NCBI GenBank assembly: GCA_902581925.1
Contig: CACHQB010000002.1
Coordinates: 62,001-126,000, forward strand
Length of the DNA: 64,000 bases
Source of the DNA: an uncultured Pelagibacteraceae bacterium
GTDB taxonomy: Bacteria; Pseudomonadota; Alphaproteobacteria; Pelagibacterales; Pelagibacteraceae
Reading direction: 5' to 3'
This document shows positions 1 to 9,803 of this stretch, one piece after another. Below the pieces are notes generated by a model. That model made no database searches, had not been told where the DNA came from, and saw only the letters and a list, made by a program, of their open reading frames with translations. Every line of letters starts with the position of its first letter. Within the stretch, counting starts at the first letter, position 1. A program made the position numbers and the translations under genes.

Positions 1-323
1 TTTCAAGATGGGGGATATATAAAATTAATAAAAAATTAAATAAAAGAAATTATGTAATTGATAGCGTTGTTGAAAAACCATCTGTAAAAAAAGCTCCATC
101 TAAATATGCTGTCATTGGAAGATATATATTGCCGCGAACAATTTTCAAAAAAATTAAATCTCTTAAACCAGTCAAAGGTAAAGAGATACATATTACTGAT
201 GCAATACAGCTATTAATAAATGATAAAGAAAAATTTGTAGCTCATAATTTTGAAGGTAAATATCTTGATTGTGGAACAATGAGAGGCTACGTAAACTCCT
301 CAAAACAAATAGGAAAAATATGA
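1..323 (+). CDS. galU: UTP--glucose-1-phosphate uridylyltransferase, C-terminal part (cut by window edge)
   Basis: Only the last ~106 codons are present; the reading frame is open from base 3, so the start lies outside the window. The translation contains the GalU-like stretch SKYAVIGRYILPRTIF and, further on, DAIQLL and a YLDCGTMRGY ending, as in bacterial GalU. The enzyme makes UDP-glucose from UTP and glucose-1-phosphate in the cytoplasm, supplying cell-envelope sugars. Its stop codon overlaps the ATG of ugd (ATGA), and ugd oxidises its product, so the two form an operon. An internal TTG near base 129 could look like a start, but the family match continues upstream of it. Confidence 0.88.
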   Translation, partial: SRWGIYKINKKLNKRNYVIDSVVEKPSVKKAPSKYAVIGRYILPRTIFKKIKSLKPVKGKEIHITDAIQLLINDKEKFVAHNFEGKYLDCGTMRGYVNSSKQIGKI

Positions 324-1618
324 AATTGTGTATGATTGGCACTGGTTATGTCGGCTTAGTTAGTGGAGTCTGTTTTTCTGACTTAGGTAATGATGTAATA
401 TGTGTTGATAAAGACATTAAAAAAATTAACAATTTAAAAAAAGGTATTATTCCTATTTATGAACCAGGTTTAGAAGAATTAGTTTTAAAAAATTATAAGA
501 ATAAAAGACTGAATTTTTCAACAAATTTAAAAGAATCGGTGAAAAAATCAGATATTGTTTTTATATGCGTAGGTACACCAACCAAAAAAAATAGTAATAA
601 TGCTGATTTAAGTCAAGTATATGTTGTGGCAAAAGAAATATCCAAATCCATTAAAAAATTTAAAATTATAATTAATAAGTCCACAGTGCCTGTAACAACA
701 GGTGATGAACTTGAAAAAATTATATCTAAAAAAGTTAATAAAAAACTCTTTTCCGTAGTGTCTAATCCTGAATTTTTAAGAGAAGGTGATGCTATTAGAG
801 ATTTTATTTATCCAGATAGAGTGGTAGTTGGATCAAATGATAGTAGGTCTCATAGAATATTAAAAAGTTTATATTCACCATTAATTTCAAAAGGTGCTAA
901 TTTTGTTTCTACAAAAAGAAGAGCGGCTGAATTAATAAAATATGCTTCGAATGCTTTTTTAGCAACAAAGATTACCTTCATAAATGAAATAGCAAATTTA
1001 TGCGAAAAAACTGGTATAGATATTGAGGATATCTCAATAGGAATTGGACTTGATAAAAGAATTGGTAGTAGATTTTTAAGAGCTGGACCTGCATTTGGAG
1101 GATCATGTTTTCCGAAAGATACTAAAGCTTTAATTTCAACTGCTGATAAATTCAAAACTAATTTATCTGTCGTAAAAAGCGTTGTCAGATCTAATGATTT
1201 AAGATCTAATTTATTATCCAAAAGAGTTAGTCTTATTTTGAAAAATAAAATTAAAAATAAAGTTGTATCTTTTTTAGGTGTAACTTTTAAAGCAAATACC
1301 GATGATATGAGAGACTCATCTAGCTTAAAATTAATCCCGTTCTTATCAAAAAAAGGTGCAAAAATTAAATATTATGATCCTACTGGATCAAAAAAAGAAT
1401 TTAAAAAATTAAAAAATGTTGAATTTTCTAATTCAATACAGGAATCAGTCAAAGGAGCAGATATTGTAATTATACATACGGAATGGAATGATTTTAAATC
1501 AATTAATTTCAAAAAATTTTCAAAAAATAAAAAACTTATTATTTACGATATGAGAAATATTTATTCACCAAATAAAATTAACAAACTTGGCTTAAAATAT
1601 TTTGGTATTGGAAGATAA
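320..1618 (+). CDS. ugd: UDP-glucose 6-dehydrogenase
   Basis: A 432-residue protein of normal family length. It opens with the NAD-binding motif GTGYVGLVSG (residues 7-16). The catalytic cysteine is C263 in GGSCFPKD, and a C-terminal UDP-binding domain follows. It oxidises UDP-glucose to UDP-glucuronate with 2 NAD+, feeding polysaccharide or glycolipid synthesis. The ATG overlapping the galU stop is preferred over an in-frame TTG 17 codons upstream, because homology begins at MKLCMIGTGY. The other strand carries a 123-codon open frame that is an antisense shadow. The gene ends 1 bp before the convergent ridA-like gene. Confidence 0.95.
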   Translation: MKLCMIGTGYVGLVSGVCFSDLGNDVICVDKDIKKINNLKKGIIPIYEPGLEELVLKNYKNKRLNFSTNLKESVKKSDIVFICVGTPTKKNSNNADLSQVYVVAKEISKSIKKFKIIINKSTVPVTTGDELEKIISKKVNKKLFSVVSNPEFLREGDAIRDFIYPDRVVVGSNDSRSHRILKSLYSPLISKGANFVSTKRRAAELIKYASNAFLATKITFINEIANLCEKTGIDIEDISIGIGLDKRIGSRFLRAGPAFGGSCFPKDTKALISTADKFKTNLSVVKSVVRSNDLRSNLLSKRVSLILKNKIKNKVVSFLGVTFKANTDDMRDSSSLKLIPFLSKKGAKIKYYDPTGSKKEFKKLKNVEFSNSIQESVKGADIVIIHTEWNDFKSINFKKFSKNKKLIIYDMRNIYSPNKINKLGLKYFGIGR

Positions 1619-1619
1619 T

Positions 1620-2081
1620 TTAATATAATTCGAAAATTGCATCAACTTCAACAGAAACACCAAGCGGCAAGCTATTTGTACTTACTGCAGCTCTAGTGTG
1701 CATTCCTGCTTCACCAAAAATTGAAGCTATTAAATCAGAAGCACCATTAATTACTTTTGGTTGGTCTGTAAAATTATCATTTGAATTAACAAAACCTGTT
1801 AATTTTACGCACGATTTAATTTTAGAAAGATCTCCATCACAAGCTACTTTTGCTTGAGCTATTATACTTAAACCACATCTTTCTGCTGCTTTATAACCTT
1901 CTTCAACCGATAAATCTTTTCCAATTTTTCCTTTTATTAGTTCATTATTTTCTGAAATAGAAATTTGTCCAGAAATATAAAGTAAATTTCCAATAATTTT
2001 TGTAGCAACATATGATCCGACTGGAGGTTTTGCTTCAGGAAGTTTAATTTTTAATTCTTTTATTTTGTTTTCAAAATTCAT
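1620..2081 (-). CDS. RidA/YjgF-family protein (enamine/imine deaminase-like)
   Basis: A 153-residue protein of the longer RidA (YjgF/YER057c/UK114) subgroup, recognised from GNLLYISGQIS, the central KVACDGDLSKI and the C-terminal SLPLGVSVEVDAIFE. Family members form trimers that hydrolyse reactive enamine/imine intermediates released by PLP enzymes, though this long subgroup is poorly characterised. The ATG overlaps the topA stop (ATGA), so it is probably the last gene of the ruvX-to-topA minus-strand operon. It abuts the convergent ugd with a 1-bp gap. The exact substrate cannot be inferred. Confidence 0.85.
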   Translation of the reverse strand: MNFENKIKELKIKLPEAKPPVGSYVATKIIGNLLYISGQISISENNELIKGKIGKDLSVEEGYKAAERCGLSIIAQAKVACDGDLSKIKSCVKLTGFVNSNDNFTDQPKVINGASDLIASIFGEAGMHTRAAVSTNSLPLGVSVEVDAIFELY

Positions 2082-4663
2082 TTTTTATTTTTTTTTTTAG
2101 ATTTTTTATTTTTATCGTATTCTCTTCTTTTCTCAATTAGTATAAGAGCCTCTTCCATTGTTAGCTCTATTGGGTCTTTTTCTTCTGGAATTGTTGCATT
2201 TAAAGATTTGTATTTAATGTATGGACCATATTGACCTTTCATGATTCTAACTGGTTTTTTATCTTCAGGATGTTCCCCCAAGTCTTTTATAATTGAAGAT
2301 GACATTCTTCCAGGTTTTGCTTCAGAAATTAATGTTATAGCTCTATTTATTCCTATAGAAAAAATTTCATCTACATTTTCTATTCTAGCTGATTTATTTT
2401 CACATTTTAAATATGGTCCAAATCTGCCAGTGTTTAAAGTAATATCCTTTTGATTTTCTGGATTGATACCCAATGATTTAGGAAGTGAACATAAAAATTT
2501 TGCTTTATCTAGGTCAATACTTTCTAATCCAATTCCTTTTGGAATAGATACGTTTTTTAATAATTCATTTATTTCAGGTTTCTTTTTTTTTGTTTTTTTT
2601 TTCTTTTTAAGTTTTTTTTCCTCAATGTGTTCTTCAAGAACTTTCTCATATTGAAGATATGGACCAAATCTTCCATTTTTTAGAAAAATATCATTTCCAT
2701 TTTCGTGTTTTCCAAGAAATTTTGGTTCTGCTAATTGTGATTGTGCAGCCGCTTTAGCTTTTGATAATGGTCTTGTAAATTTACATTCTGGATAGTTTGA
2801 ACACCCAATAAAAGCACCTCCTCTAAAACTATTTTTTAAACTCAGTGAACCAGTGTTACATATCTGACATTTTCTAACTATATTTCCTTCTTTATCAGTA
2901 TCAAATATCAATGCTCCTAAACTCTCATTTAACAGATCCAAAACTTCTCTAGTTCTTTTCTCTTTTACTTCTGAAACATTGTTATTAAAATCTTTCCAAA
3001 ACAAATCTAGAACTTTTAACCAACTTTCTTTACCTGACGTAATATCGTCTAGTTGGTCTTCCAATCCTGCTGTAAAATTATAATCCACATACTTTGAAAA
3101 TAGTTTTTCTAAAAATGCAGAAATTAATTTACCCCTGTCTGTTGGGAAAAATCTTTTATTAACTATTTCTGCATAACCTCTATTTGCTATTGTTGAAATT
3201 ATACTTGCATAAGTTGAGGGTCTACCAATTCCCAACTCTTCTAATTTTTTAACTAAACTTGCCTCAGAGTAACGTGGTGGTGGTTGAGTGAAATGTTGTT
3301 CATCAATAAGAGCTTCTATGTTAATTGGTCCTTTTGACATCTCAGGTAAAATTTGCTCATCCTCATCTTTATTTTGATTTGAATAAACTTTTAAAAATCC
3401 ATCAAATTTCAAAACTGATCCACTTGATTTACATATAGTTTTATTGTCTTCTGATTCAATCGTTATTGTATTTCTATCAAATTTTGCTGTTTCCATTTGA
3501 GATGATAGAGCTCTAGACCAAATTAAAGAATATAATTTTTGCTGATCAGAACTTAAATACTTTTTAATAGAATCTGGATTTCTATTAATATCAGTCGGTC
3601 TTATTGCTTCATGAGCTTCCTGTGCATTTTTTGCTTTTTTTCCAGAGTAATTATTTAGATTATCTGGTAAGTACTCATTTCCGTATTCCTTTTTAATAAA
3701 ATTTCTAAAATCAGATATTGCATCAGCTGACAAATTAGTTCCATCAGTTCTCATATATGTAATTAATCCAACTGTATCTCCTTCAATTTCTATTCCTTGA
3801 TAAAGTTTTTGTGCTATTTGCATTGTTCTTGATGCACCAAAACCTAATCTGCTTGACGCAACTTGTTGAAGCGTCGATGTTGTGAATGGTCCTGAAGGAT
3901 TTCTGCTAACAACTTTAGAAGAAATATCAGTTATATTAAATTTTTTGGTCTTAATATTTGAAATTGTCTTTTCAATTTCTTCTTTATTTCTAAATGAGAA
4001 TTTTTCAACTTTTTCTCCATCAAGTTGAGAAATATTTGCTGTAATTTTGCTTTTATTTTTATCTTGAAAATTAATACTTAAAGTCCAAAATTCTTCAGGT
4101 TTGAATAATTCAATTTCATGTTCTCTTTCAGTAATTAATTTCAGTGCAACAGATTGAACTCTACCTGCTGATTTTGAACCAGGTAATTTAGTCCATAGTA
4201 TTGGTGATATATTAAATCCAACCAAGTAATCTAACGCTCTTCTAGCCATGTAAGCATCGACCAAAAGAGGCTCTATCTGTCTTGGATTTTCAATTCCATG
4301 TGTGACAGCTTTTTTTGTTATTTCATTAAATACCACACGTTCAATTTCTTTATCCTTTAAAAGTTTTTTTTCATCTAAATATTCTTTTACATGCCAAGCT
4401 ATAGCCTCTCCCTCACGATCTGGGTCGGTAGCAAGAATTATTTTTGAAGAATCTTTCGCTGCATCAGTAATTTCTTTTAAATATTTTTTTGAAAAGCTAT
4501 CAACTTCCCATTCCATTTTAAAATTTTGATCAGGATCAACGGATCCATTTTTTGAAGGAAGATCTCGAATATGACCATAGCTAGCTAAAACGGTATAGTT
4601 ATCACCTAAATATTTATTAATTGTTTTAGCTTTAGCAGGGCTTTCAACTATGACCAGATTCAT
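2078..4663 (-). CDS. topA: DNA topoisomerase I (type IA)
   Basis: An 861-residue protein that relaxes negatively supercoiled DNA. The N-terminal Toprim domain starts MNLVIVESPAKAKTI and has the acidic triad D80/D82/E84 in ATDPDREGEA. The active-site tyrosine is Y303 in GLITYMRTDGT. One C4 zinc finger follows (C599, C602, C621, C627). The C-terminus carries repeats of the bacterial TopA type, each centred on G-(R/Q)-(F/Y)-GPY, separated by a Lys-rich linker near residues 675-690. It is downstream of plsY on the same strand and overlaps the RidA gene by 4 bp. Confidence 0.96.
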   Translation of the reverse strand: MNLVIVESPAKAKTINKYLGDNYTVLASYGHIRDLPSKNGSVDPDQNFKMEWEVDSFSKKYLKEITDAAKDSSKIILATDPDREGEAIAWHVKEYLDEKKLLKDKEIERVVFNEITKKAVTHGIENPRQIEPLLVDAYMARRALDYLVGFNISPILWTKLPGSKSAGRVQSVALKLITEREHEIELFKPEEFWTLSINFQDKNKSKITANISQLDGEKVEKFSFRNKEEIEKTISNIKTKKFNITDISSKVVSRNPSGPFTTSTLQQVASSRLGFGASRTMQIAQKLYQGIEIEGDTVGLITYMRTDGTNLSADAISDFRNFIKKEYGNEYLPDNLNNYSGKKAKNAQEAHEAIRPTDINRNPDSIKKYLSSDQQKLYSLIWSRALSSQMETAKFDRNTITIESEDNKTICKSSGSVLKFDGFLKVYSNQNKDEDEQILPEMSKGPINIEALIDEQHFTQPPPRYSEASLVKKLEELGIGRPSTYASIISTIANRGYAEIVNKRFFPTDRGKLISAFLEKLFSKYVDYNFTAGLEDQLDDITSGKESWLKVLDLFWKDFNNNVSEVKEKRTREVLDLLNESLGALIFDTDKEGNIVRKCQICNTGSLSLKNSFRGGAFIGCSNYPECKFTRPLSKAKAAAQSQLAEPKFLGKHENGNDIFLKNGRFGPYLQYEKVLEEHIEEKKLKKKKKTKKKKPEINELLKNVSIPKGIGLESIDLDKAKFLCSLPKSLGINPENQKDITLNTGRFGPYLKCENKSARIENVDEIFSIGINRAITLISEAKPGRMSSSIIKDLGEHPEDKKPVRIMKGQYGPYIKYKSLNATIPEEKDPIELTMEEALILIEKRREYDKNKKSKKKNKK

Positions 4664-4700
4664 AAAATAACAAACTACTCAAAAGAGTTTGATAGTCAAA

Positions 4701-5279
4701 TTAATAAATTTTCGTCTTAGTTTCTTCTTTATTTTTCAAGCGTTTAATATTTTCCCTGTGGGTAAAAAATATTAAAATGAACATTATTACGTAAAAAAAT
4801 ACATTCCCCGATCCTTCAATAACTAAAATATAAATTGGTATGGAAAGTGATCCTATCAAGGAAGCTAAAGATGAATATTTAGAAATAAAAAAGATTATTA
4901 ACCAACATAATCCAAACACTAAACCAAAAATAATATTTAAAGAAAAAAGTATTCCAACATATGAAGCTACACCTTTACCACCTTTAAATTTTAACCATAC
5001 AGGGAAAACATGACCTATAAAAGCACATAGGGCCGATATATAGACCGCGTCAGTAAAATTCATTTTTATATATAAAACAGGTATTACTGCTTTTAACACA
5101 TCAAGCATTAGTGTTGAATAACCAATGAGTTTGTTACCAGTTCTTAAAGCATTTGTTGCACCAATATTTCCAGAACCAATTTCTCTAATATCTTTTTTTA
5201 AAAATATTTTAGTTAAAATTAATCCAAAAGGAATTGATCCCATTAGGTATGACGTTATACCTATTATAATAAGTTCCAT
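4701..5279 (-). CDS. plsY: Acyl-phosphate:glycerol-3-phosphate acyltransferase
   Basis: A 192-residue polytopic inner-membrane protein. It has the three PlsY signatures in order: GSIPFGLILTK near the N-terminus, GSGNIGATNALRTG near residue 36, and the glycine-rich KFKGGKGVAS near residue 100. Together with PlsX it makes lysophosphatidate from acyl-phosphate and glycerol-3-phosphate, the first committed step of phospholipid synthesis; plsX lies about 36 kb away in this window. It is 2 bp downstream of the pseudo-dihydroorotase gene and 37 bp upstream of topA, so it is probably cotranscribed with both. Confidence 0.94.
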   Translation of the reverse strand: MELIIIGITSYLMGSIPFGLILTKIFLKKDIREIGSGNIGATNALRTGNKLIGYSTLMLDVLKAVIPVLYIKMNFTDAVYISALCAFIGHVFPVWLKFKGGKGVASYVGILFSLNIIFGLVFGLCWLIIFFISKYSSLASLIGSLSIPIYILVIEGSGNVFFYVIMFILIFFTHRENIKRLKNKEETKTKIY

Positions 5280-5281
5280 TT

Positions 5282-6568
5282 TTATATTTTAAATAATTCT
5301 ATACCTTTTACAAATGTATTAGTTACTTTTCCTTGAAGCTTCTTATCTTCAATTGAAGTATTTTTAGATTTAGAGATTAAATTTTCTTGTTTTACAATCC
5401 ATGGTTTATTGATATCTACTATACAAAAATCCGCATCATTACCTATTGATAAGTTTCCTTTATTGATATTTAATATTTTTGCTGGATTAGAGGTTAAAGC
5501 TTCAATTATAGTTTCAAGTTTTACAGATCCATTATGAAATAATTCTAAACTTAAAGATAATAATGTTTCAATACCAGATGCACCTGTTGCAGCTTGTGCA
5601 AATGTTAATCTTTTAGACTCTTCATCTTCAGGTTTATGATCAGAAACAATTATATCAATAGTTTTATCTTTTAATCCTTGAACTAAAGCTTCTCGATCTT
5701 CTTCTCTTCTCAGTGGAGGTGATAATTTTAAAAATGTTCTAAAATCTCCAATATCATTCTCATTTAATGAGAGGTTATTTATTGATACACCGCAGGTGAA
5801 TTTAACATTTTGTTTACGTTCCTTAATTATATCTACAGATTTCCCTGATGATAGTTGAGATATATGATATCGACACTTGGTTTTTTCTAAGAGAGTAAGA
5901 TCTCTTTCAATTATAATTCTTTCAGCAATATCTGGTATGCTTGATAGGCCTAGTTTTGTTGCAATAATACCAGAATTAATCATTCCATTTTTAGCTAAAT
6001 CGTAATCTTCTGCATGTTGCATTATTAGACATCCCAAATCTTTAGCTGAATTCATGATTCTATACATAAGTCTGGTATTTTGAATTGTTTTGACTCCATC
6101 AGTAAATGCAATAATTCCTTTTTTAGCTAGTAACCCAAATTCAGTCATATTAGTGCCATCTGTGTTTTGAGTTAATGAAGCGCAAGGAAATATATTTATT
6201 TTGGACTTATCTCGTCCTCTTCTTTTTAAAAAATCTACAATTGATACATTATCTATAATTGGATCAGTATTAGGCATCGTTACAACTGACGTAACTCCAC
6301 CAGATAATGCAGCATTACTTAAAGTTCTAAAATTTTCTTTATATTCATATCCTGGCTCGCCTACAAAAACTCTCATATCTACTATACCAGGAAATATATA
6401 TTTACCCTTTAAGTTGGTAGGTTTTTCTCTAGTTGGTAAATTATTTGTATTTACCTTTTTTCCTATAGCCTCTATCTTTCCGTCTTCTCCAATTATTAAT
6501 CCACCATTTTCGTTTATAGAGTTATGAGGATCTATAATGTTTGCATTTATAAAGTATTGTTTTTTCAT
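5282..6568 (-). CDS. pyrC': Catalytically degenerate dihydroorotase homologue (pseudo-DHOase, PyrC')
   Basis: A 428-residue amidohydrolase-fold protein related to class I dihydroorotases. The usual metal-binding HxHxREPG reads DMRVFVGEPG here: both histidines are replaced (R66, F68) and the substrate arginine is G70. A third ligand region, usually HISH, reads HISQ (Q238). H185 in MQHAED and the Asp of SDHKPE remain. Known precedents are Pseudomonas PyrC' proteins, which are inactive and serve as structural partners of aspartate transcarbamoylase; the abutting pyrB (0-bp gap) fits that role. Inference: a scaffold for PyrB, with an active dihydroorotase encoded elsewhere. Confidence 0.9.
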   Translation of the reverse strand: MKKQYFINANIIDPHNSINENGGLIIGEDGKIEAIGKKVNTNNLPTREKPTNLKGKYIFPGIVDMRVFVGEPGYEYKENFRTLSNAALSGGVTSVVTMPNTDPIIDNVSIVDFLKRRGRDKSKINIFPCASLTQNTDGTNMTEFGLLAKKGIIAFTDGVKTIQNTRLMYRIMNSAKDLGCLIMQHAEDYDLAKNGMINSGIIATKLGLSSIPDIAERIIIERDLTLLEKTKCRYHISQLSSGKSVDIIKERKQNVKFTCGVSINNLSLNENDIGDFRTFLKLSPPLRREEDREALVQGLKDKTIDIIVSDHKPEDEESKRLTFAQAATGASGIETLLSLSLELFHNGSVKLETIIEALTSNPAKILNINKGNLSIGNDADFCIVDINKPWIVKQENLISKSKNTSIEDKKLQGKVTNTFVKGIELFKI

Positions 6569-7510
6569 TTATTCACAAAAAATTTTTAAACATGCCATTC
6601 TTACAGCAACACCTAACTCAACTTGCTCTTTAATTACACTCTTGTTTATGTCATCAGCTAATCTTGTATCAATTTCAATTCCTCTATTCATTGGACCAGG
6701 ATGCATAATTAAAGCATCTGATTTTGCATGATCAAGTTTATCTGGCGTTAATCCATAATATTCATAGTATTCTCTATTAGATGAAAGATATGAACTAGTC
6801 ATTCTTTCATTTTGCAATCTAAGCATCATTACAATATCACAATCTTTGAGACCCTTTTTCATATCAGTAAAAGTGTTTACGCCAAACTTTTCAATTTCCT
6901 TTGGCATAAGATTTGATGGTGCAACTATATTAACTTCTGCTCCTAACATTGTAAGAAGATAAATATTTGATCTAGCCACTCTCGAATGAAGTATATCTCC
7001 ACATATTGCTATTTTTAATCCTTGAATTTTTTTTTTCCGATTTCTTATTGTTAATGCATCTAATAATGCTTGAGTAGGATGCTCCCGTCTACCATCACCA
7101 GCGTTTAAAACTACACAATTAACTTTTTGAGATAATAGATTACAAGCACCAGAATCTTGATGTCTGATCACAATTATATCGGGATGCATTGCATTTAAGG
7201 TCATGGCCGTATCAATTAAAGTTTCACCTTTTTTAATGGCCGAGTTACCCATATTCATTGACATAACATCTGCACCAAGTCTTTTTCCAGCAAGTTCAAA
7301 TGAGCTTTGAGTTCTAGTTGATGGCTCAAAGAATAAGTTTATTTGTGTTTTACCTCGCAACACATCTATTTTTTTATTTTTACTCTGATTTAATTTTATG
7401 AAAAGTTCTGACTCATCCAGGATATAATTGACATCATCAACTGATAAATCTTGGATACCCAACAGATGTTTTTGTGAGATTTTAATAGCTTTATTGGTTT
7501 TAAATGCCAT
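6569..7510 (-). CDS. pyrB: Aspartate carbamoyltransferase catalytic subunit
   Basis: A 313-residue enzyme of pyrimidine synthesis that joins carbamoyl phosphate and aspartate. The carbamoyl-phosphate motif [13 protein letters not shown] is near residue 57 and [11 protein letters not shown] near residue 145. Aspartate-binding residues lie in the C-terminal domain around [10 protein letters not shown] and MHPGPMNRG. It is directly followed by the pseudo-dihydroorotase, suggesting a PyrB-PyrC' complex. No pyrI regulatory-chain gene is adjacent. The ATG start follows a 42-bp spacer after ruvX. Confidence 0.96.
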   Translation of the reverse strand: MAFKTNKAIKISQKHLLGIQDLSVDDVNYILDESELFIKLNQSKNKKIDVLRGKTQINLFFEPSTRTQSSFELAGKRLGADVMSMNMGNSAIKKGETLIDTAMTLNAMHPDIIVIRHQDSGACNLLSQKVNCVVLNAGDGRREHPTQALLDALTIRNRKKKIQGLKIAICGDILHSRVARSNIYLLTMLGAEVNIVAPSNLMPKEIEKFGVNTFTDMKKGLKDCDIVMMLRLQNERMTSSYLSSNREYYEYYGLTPDKLDHAKSDALIMHPGPMNRGIEIDTRLADDINKSVIKEQVELGVAVRMACLKIFCE

Positions 7511-7552
7511 TAAAATTTACTCTATAGCTATAAAGTCTCCAAATGGCAAGGA

Positions 7553-8008
7553 TTAATTATTTAAATAATCTATGGCTCCTTGAAGAATAAATGTAGCTGC
7601 ATTTTGATCTATGTTTTTTTCACGCTTAGAAACATTAACATCAAGCTGGCTGGATAGATTAAATGCACCTACAGTTGAAAGTCGTTCATCCCATAGGCAA
7701 ACATCAATATCAACATTTTGTTCTATATTTTTAGATACATCACTTACTGATTGAGCAGAAGGACCTAATGAACCATCCATGTTAATTGGATATCCAATGA
7801 TAATTCCTTTAATATTGTTTTCCTCTATTATCTTTTTTAATTCGTTGATTAGGTCATCATTATTAGTTTTATTGATCGTTTGAAAGGGTGTGGCTATTGA
7901 CTGTTTTTCATCACAAATTGATACACCGATTCTTTTTGAACCAAGATCTAAACCAATCAATCTAGAGGTTTCGGACTGTTTTTTTTTGAATTCTTCAATA
8001 GTGATCAT
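7553..8008 (-). CDS. ruvX: YqgF/RuvX family nuclease
   Basis: A 151-residue RNase H-fold protein. Acidic motifs appear in order: GLDLGSKRIGVSICDE at the N-terminus, IIGYPINMDGS in the middle and WDERLST near residue 107. Family members process the 5' end of pre-16S rRNA in E. coli (YqgF); a Holliday-junction role has also been proposed. It is the first gene of the minus-strand group running to ridA and is divergent from gatC, with only 50 bp between the start codons. Confidence 0.9.
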   Translation of the reverse strand: MITIEEFKKKQSETSRLIGLDLGSKRIGVSICDEKQSIATPFQTINKTNNDDLINELKKIIEENNIKGIIIGYPINMDGSLGPSAQSVSDVSKNIEQNVDIDVCLWDERLSTVGAFNLSSQLDVNVSKREKNIDQNAATFILQGAIDYLNN

Positions 8009-8058
8009 ATTGTATATTTTAAACTTAAGTGATAGTTTGCGACATATTTAAATACCAT

Positions 8059-8346
8059 ATGAGCATCGATCTTAAAACAATAAAGCACATATCTAAACTG
8101 TCAAGAATTTCTGTAGATGAGAAAAAAGCAGAGAAACTTGCAGGAGATTTAAATTCAATTTTCGATTTTATTGAAAAACTTAACGAATTAAAAACTGACA
8201 ATGTTGAACCATTAACTTCTGTTGCCGAAACAACTCTAAAACTAAGATCAGATAAAGTAAAAAGTAAAAACTTAAGAGATCAGGTAATAAAAAATTCTCC
8301 TAAGGAAAATGAAGATTATTTTGTTGTACCAAAGGTAATTGAATAA
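8059..8346 (+). CDS. gatC: Asp/Glu-tRNA amidotransferase subunit C
   Basis: A 95-residue subunit that bridges GatA and GatB in the tRNA-dependent amidotransferase, which converts Glu-tRNA(Gln) or Asp-tRNA(Asn) to the amide forms. GatC features are the N-terminal helix [12 protein letters not shown] and the conserved VEPLTSV segment. The ATG at MSIDLKT is chosen; an in-frame TTG 10 codons upstream lies in the short divergent promoter region and is not supported by homology. It overlaps gatA by 1 bp. Confidence 0.92.
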   Translation: MSIDLKTIKHISKLSRISVDEKKAEKLAGDLNSIFDFIEKLNELKTDNVEPLTSVAETTLKLRSDKVKSKNLRDQVIKNSPKENEDYFVVPKVIE

Positions 8347-9803
8347 TGTCAGATATAACTAAACAATCATTATCTCAGTTAGTAGAAAATATAAAAAGTA
8401 AAAAACTTTCCTCAAGTGAAGTTACTAAAGCATTTGTTGAAAGGTCAGAAAAATCAAAAGAATTAAATACATATATAACAGAAGATTATGCAAATGCTTT
8501 AAATAAAGCAAAAAAGTTTGATGAAAAACCTAATCTTGATCTAAAATTGCCTGGTATTCCAATGGCTGTGAAAGATTTATTTTGTACAAAAGATATTAGA
8601 ACTACGGCAGGTAGTAAGATTTTAAATAACTTCATTCCTACTTACGAGTCAACAGTTACACAAAATATTTGGAATGAAGGAGCTATCTTAATGGGTAAAT
8701 TAAATTGTGATGAATTTGCGATGGGCTCATCTAATGAGACTAGTTTTTTTGGTAATGTACAAAACCCAATTAATAAAAACTTAGTCCCAGGTGGATCATC
8801 CGGTGGATCGTCTTCTGCAGTAGCAGCTCAATTAACACCAATAACTATTGGAACAGATACAGGTGGATCCATAAGACAACCAGCTTCTTTTACAGGAACT
8901 GTTGGATTAAAACCCACTTATGGTAGTTGCTCAAGATATGGAATTGTAGCATTTGCATCTTCTCTAGATCAAGCTGGGCCAATGGCACAAAATGTTAAAG
9001 ATTGTGCATTATTACAGGAAGTTATTAGCACTTATGATGAAAAAGATTCTACATCAATAGACTTTAAAAGGAACGAGTACAGCAAAGAATTAACAAAAAA
9101 AATTAAAGGTAAAAAAATAGGAATACCTAAAGAATATAGAGTAGATGGAATGCCAAAGGAAATAGAAGATCTATGGAAAAAAGGTATTGAATATGCAAAA
9201 GATTGTGGTGCTGAGATTATAGATATATCTCTACCTCATACTAATTATGCACTACCAACTTACTACATCGTAGCACCAGCAGAGGCCTCATCTAATTTGG
9301 CTAGATATGATGGTGTTAAATATGGTTTTAGAGCTGAGGGAGAAAATCTTATTGATATGTATGAAAAAACTAGATCTGAAGGATTTGGTGCTGAAGTTCA
9401 AAGAAGAATAATGATTGGAACTTATGTTTTATCTTCAGGATATTATGATGCTTATTATCTTAAAGCACAAAAAGTTAGAAAACTTATTAAAAATGATTTT
9501 GATCAAGCTTATAAAAAAGTAGATGCAATTCTAACCCCATCCACTCCAAGTTCAGCTTTTAAAATTGGTGAAAAAACAAATGATCCAGTTTCAATGTATT
9601 TAAACGATATTTTTACTGTTCCTGTAAATTTAGCAGGTTTACCAGGAATTTCTATACCTGCAGGCCATGATGCTAAAGGGTATCCATTAGGATTACAGAT
9701 AATTGGTAAAGCTTTTGATGAACAAAATATTTTAAACATAGCATATGCTATGGAAGAAAAAATTAATTTTAAAAACAATATTACTGATTGGTGGATTAAG
9801 TGA
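8346..9803 (+). CDS. gatA: Asp/Glu-tRNA amidotransferase subunit A (amidase)
   Basis: A 485-residue glutaminase subunit that releases ammonia for transfer to the misacylated tRNA. The amidase-signature triad is visible: K76 in PMAVKDLF, the cis-serine S151 in [10 protein letters not shown] and the nucleophile S175 in [12 protein letters not shown]. Length and order match the family. Its ATG overlaps the gatC stop by 1 bp, and its TGA overlaps the GTG start of gatB, so the three subunits are translationally coupled. Confidence 0.97.
   Translation: MSDITKQSLSQLVENIKSKKLSSSEVTKAFVERSEKSKELNTYITEDYANALNKAKKFDEKPNLDLKLPGIPMAVKDLFCTKDIRTTAGSKILNNFIPTYESTVTQNIWNEGAILMGKLNCDEFAMGSSNETSFFGNVQNPINKNLVPGGSSGGSSSAVAAQLTPITIGTDTGGSIRQPASFTGTVGLKPTYGSCSRYGIVAFASSLDQAGPMAQNVKDCALLQEVISTYDEKDSTSIDFKRNEYSKELTKKIKGKKIGIPKEYRVDGMPKEIEDLWKKGIEYAKDCGAEIIDISLPHTNYALPTYYIVAPAEASSNLARYDGVKYGFRAEGENLIDMYEKTRSEGFGAEVQRRIMIGTYVLSSGYYDAYYLKAQKVRKLIKNDFDQAYKKVDAILTPSTPSSAFKIGEKTNDPVSMYLNDIFTVPVNLAGLPGISIPAGHDAKGYPLGLQIIGKAFDEQNILNIAYAMEEKINFKNNITDWWIK

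Noticed and set aside
850..1221. 123-codon frame antisense to ugd
   Set aside because: It lies fully inside a well-conserved gene and shows no family features.
4664..4700. CAAA/TTTG and CTC/GAG hairpin between plsY and topA as a terminator
   Set aside because: The stem is weak with a bulge, has no U-tract on the minus strand, and lies inside an apparent operon.
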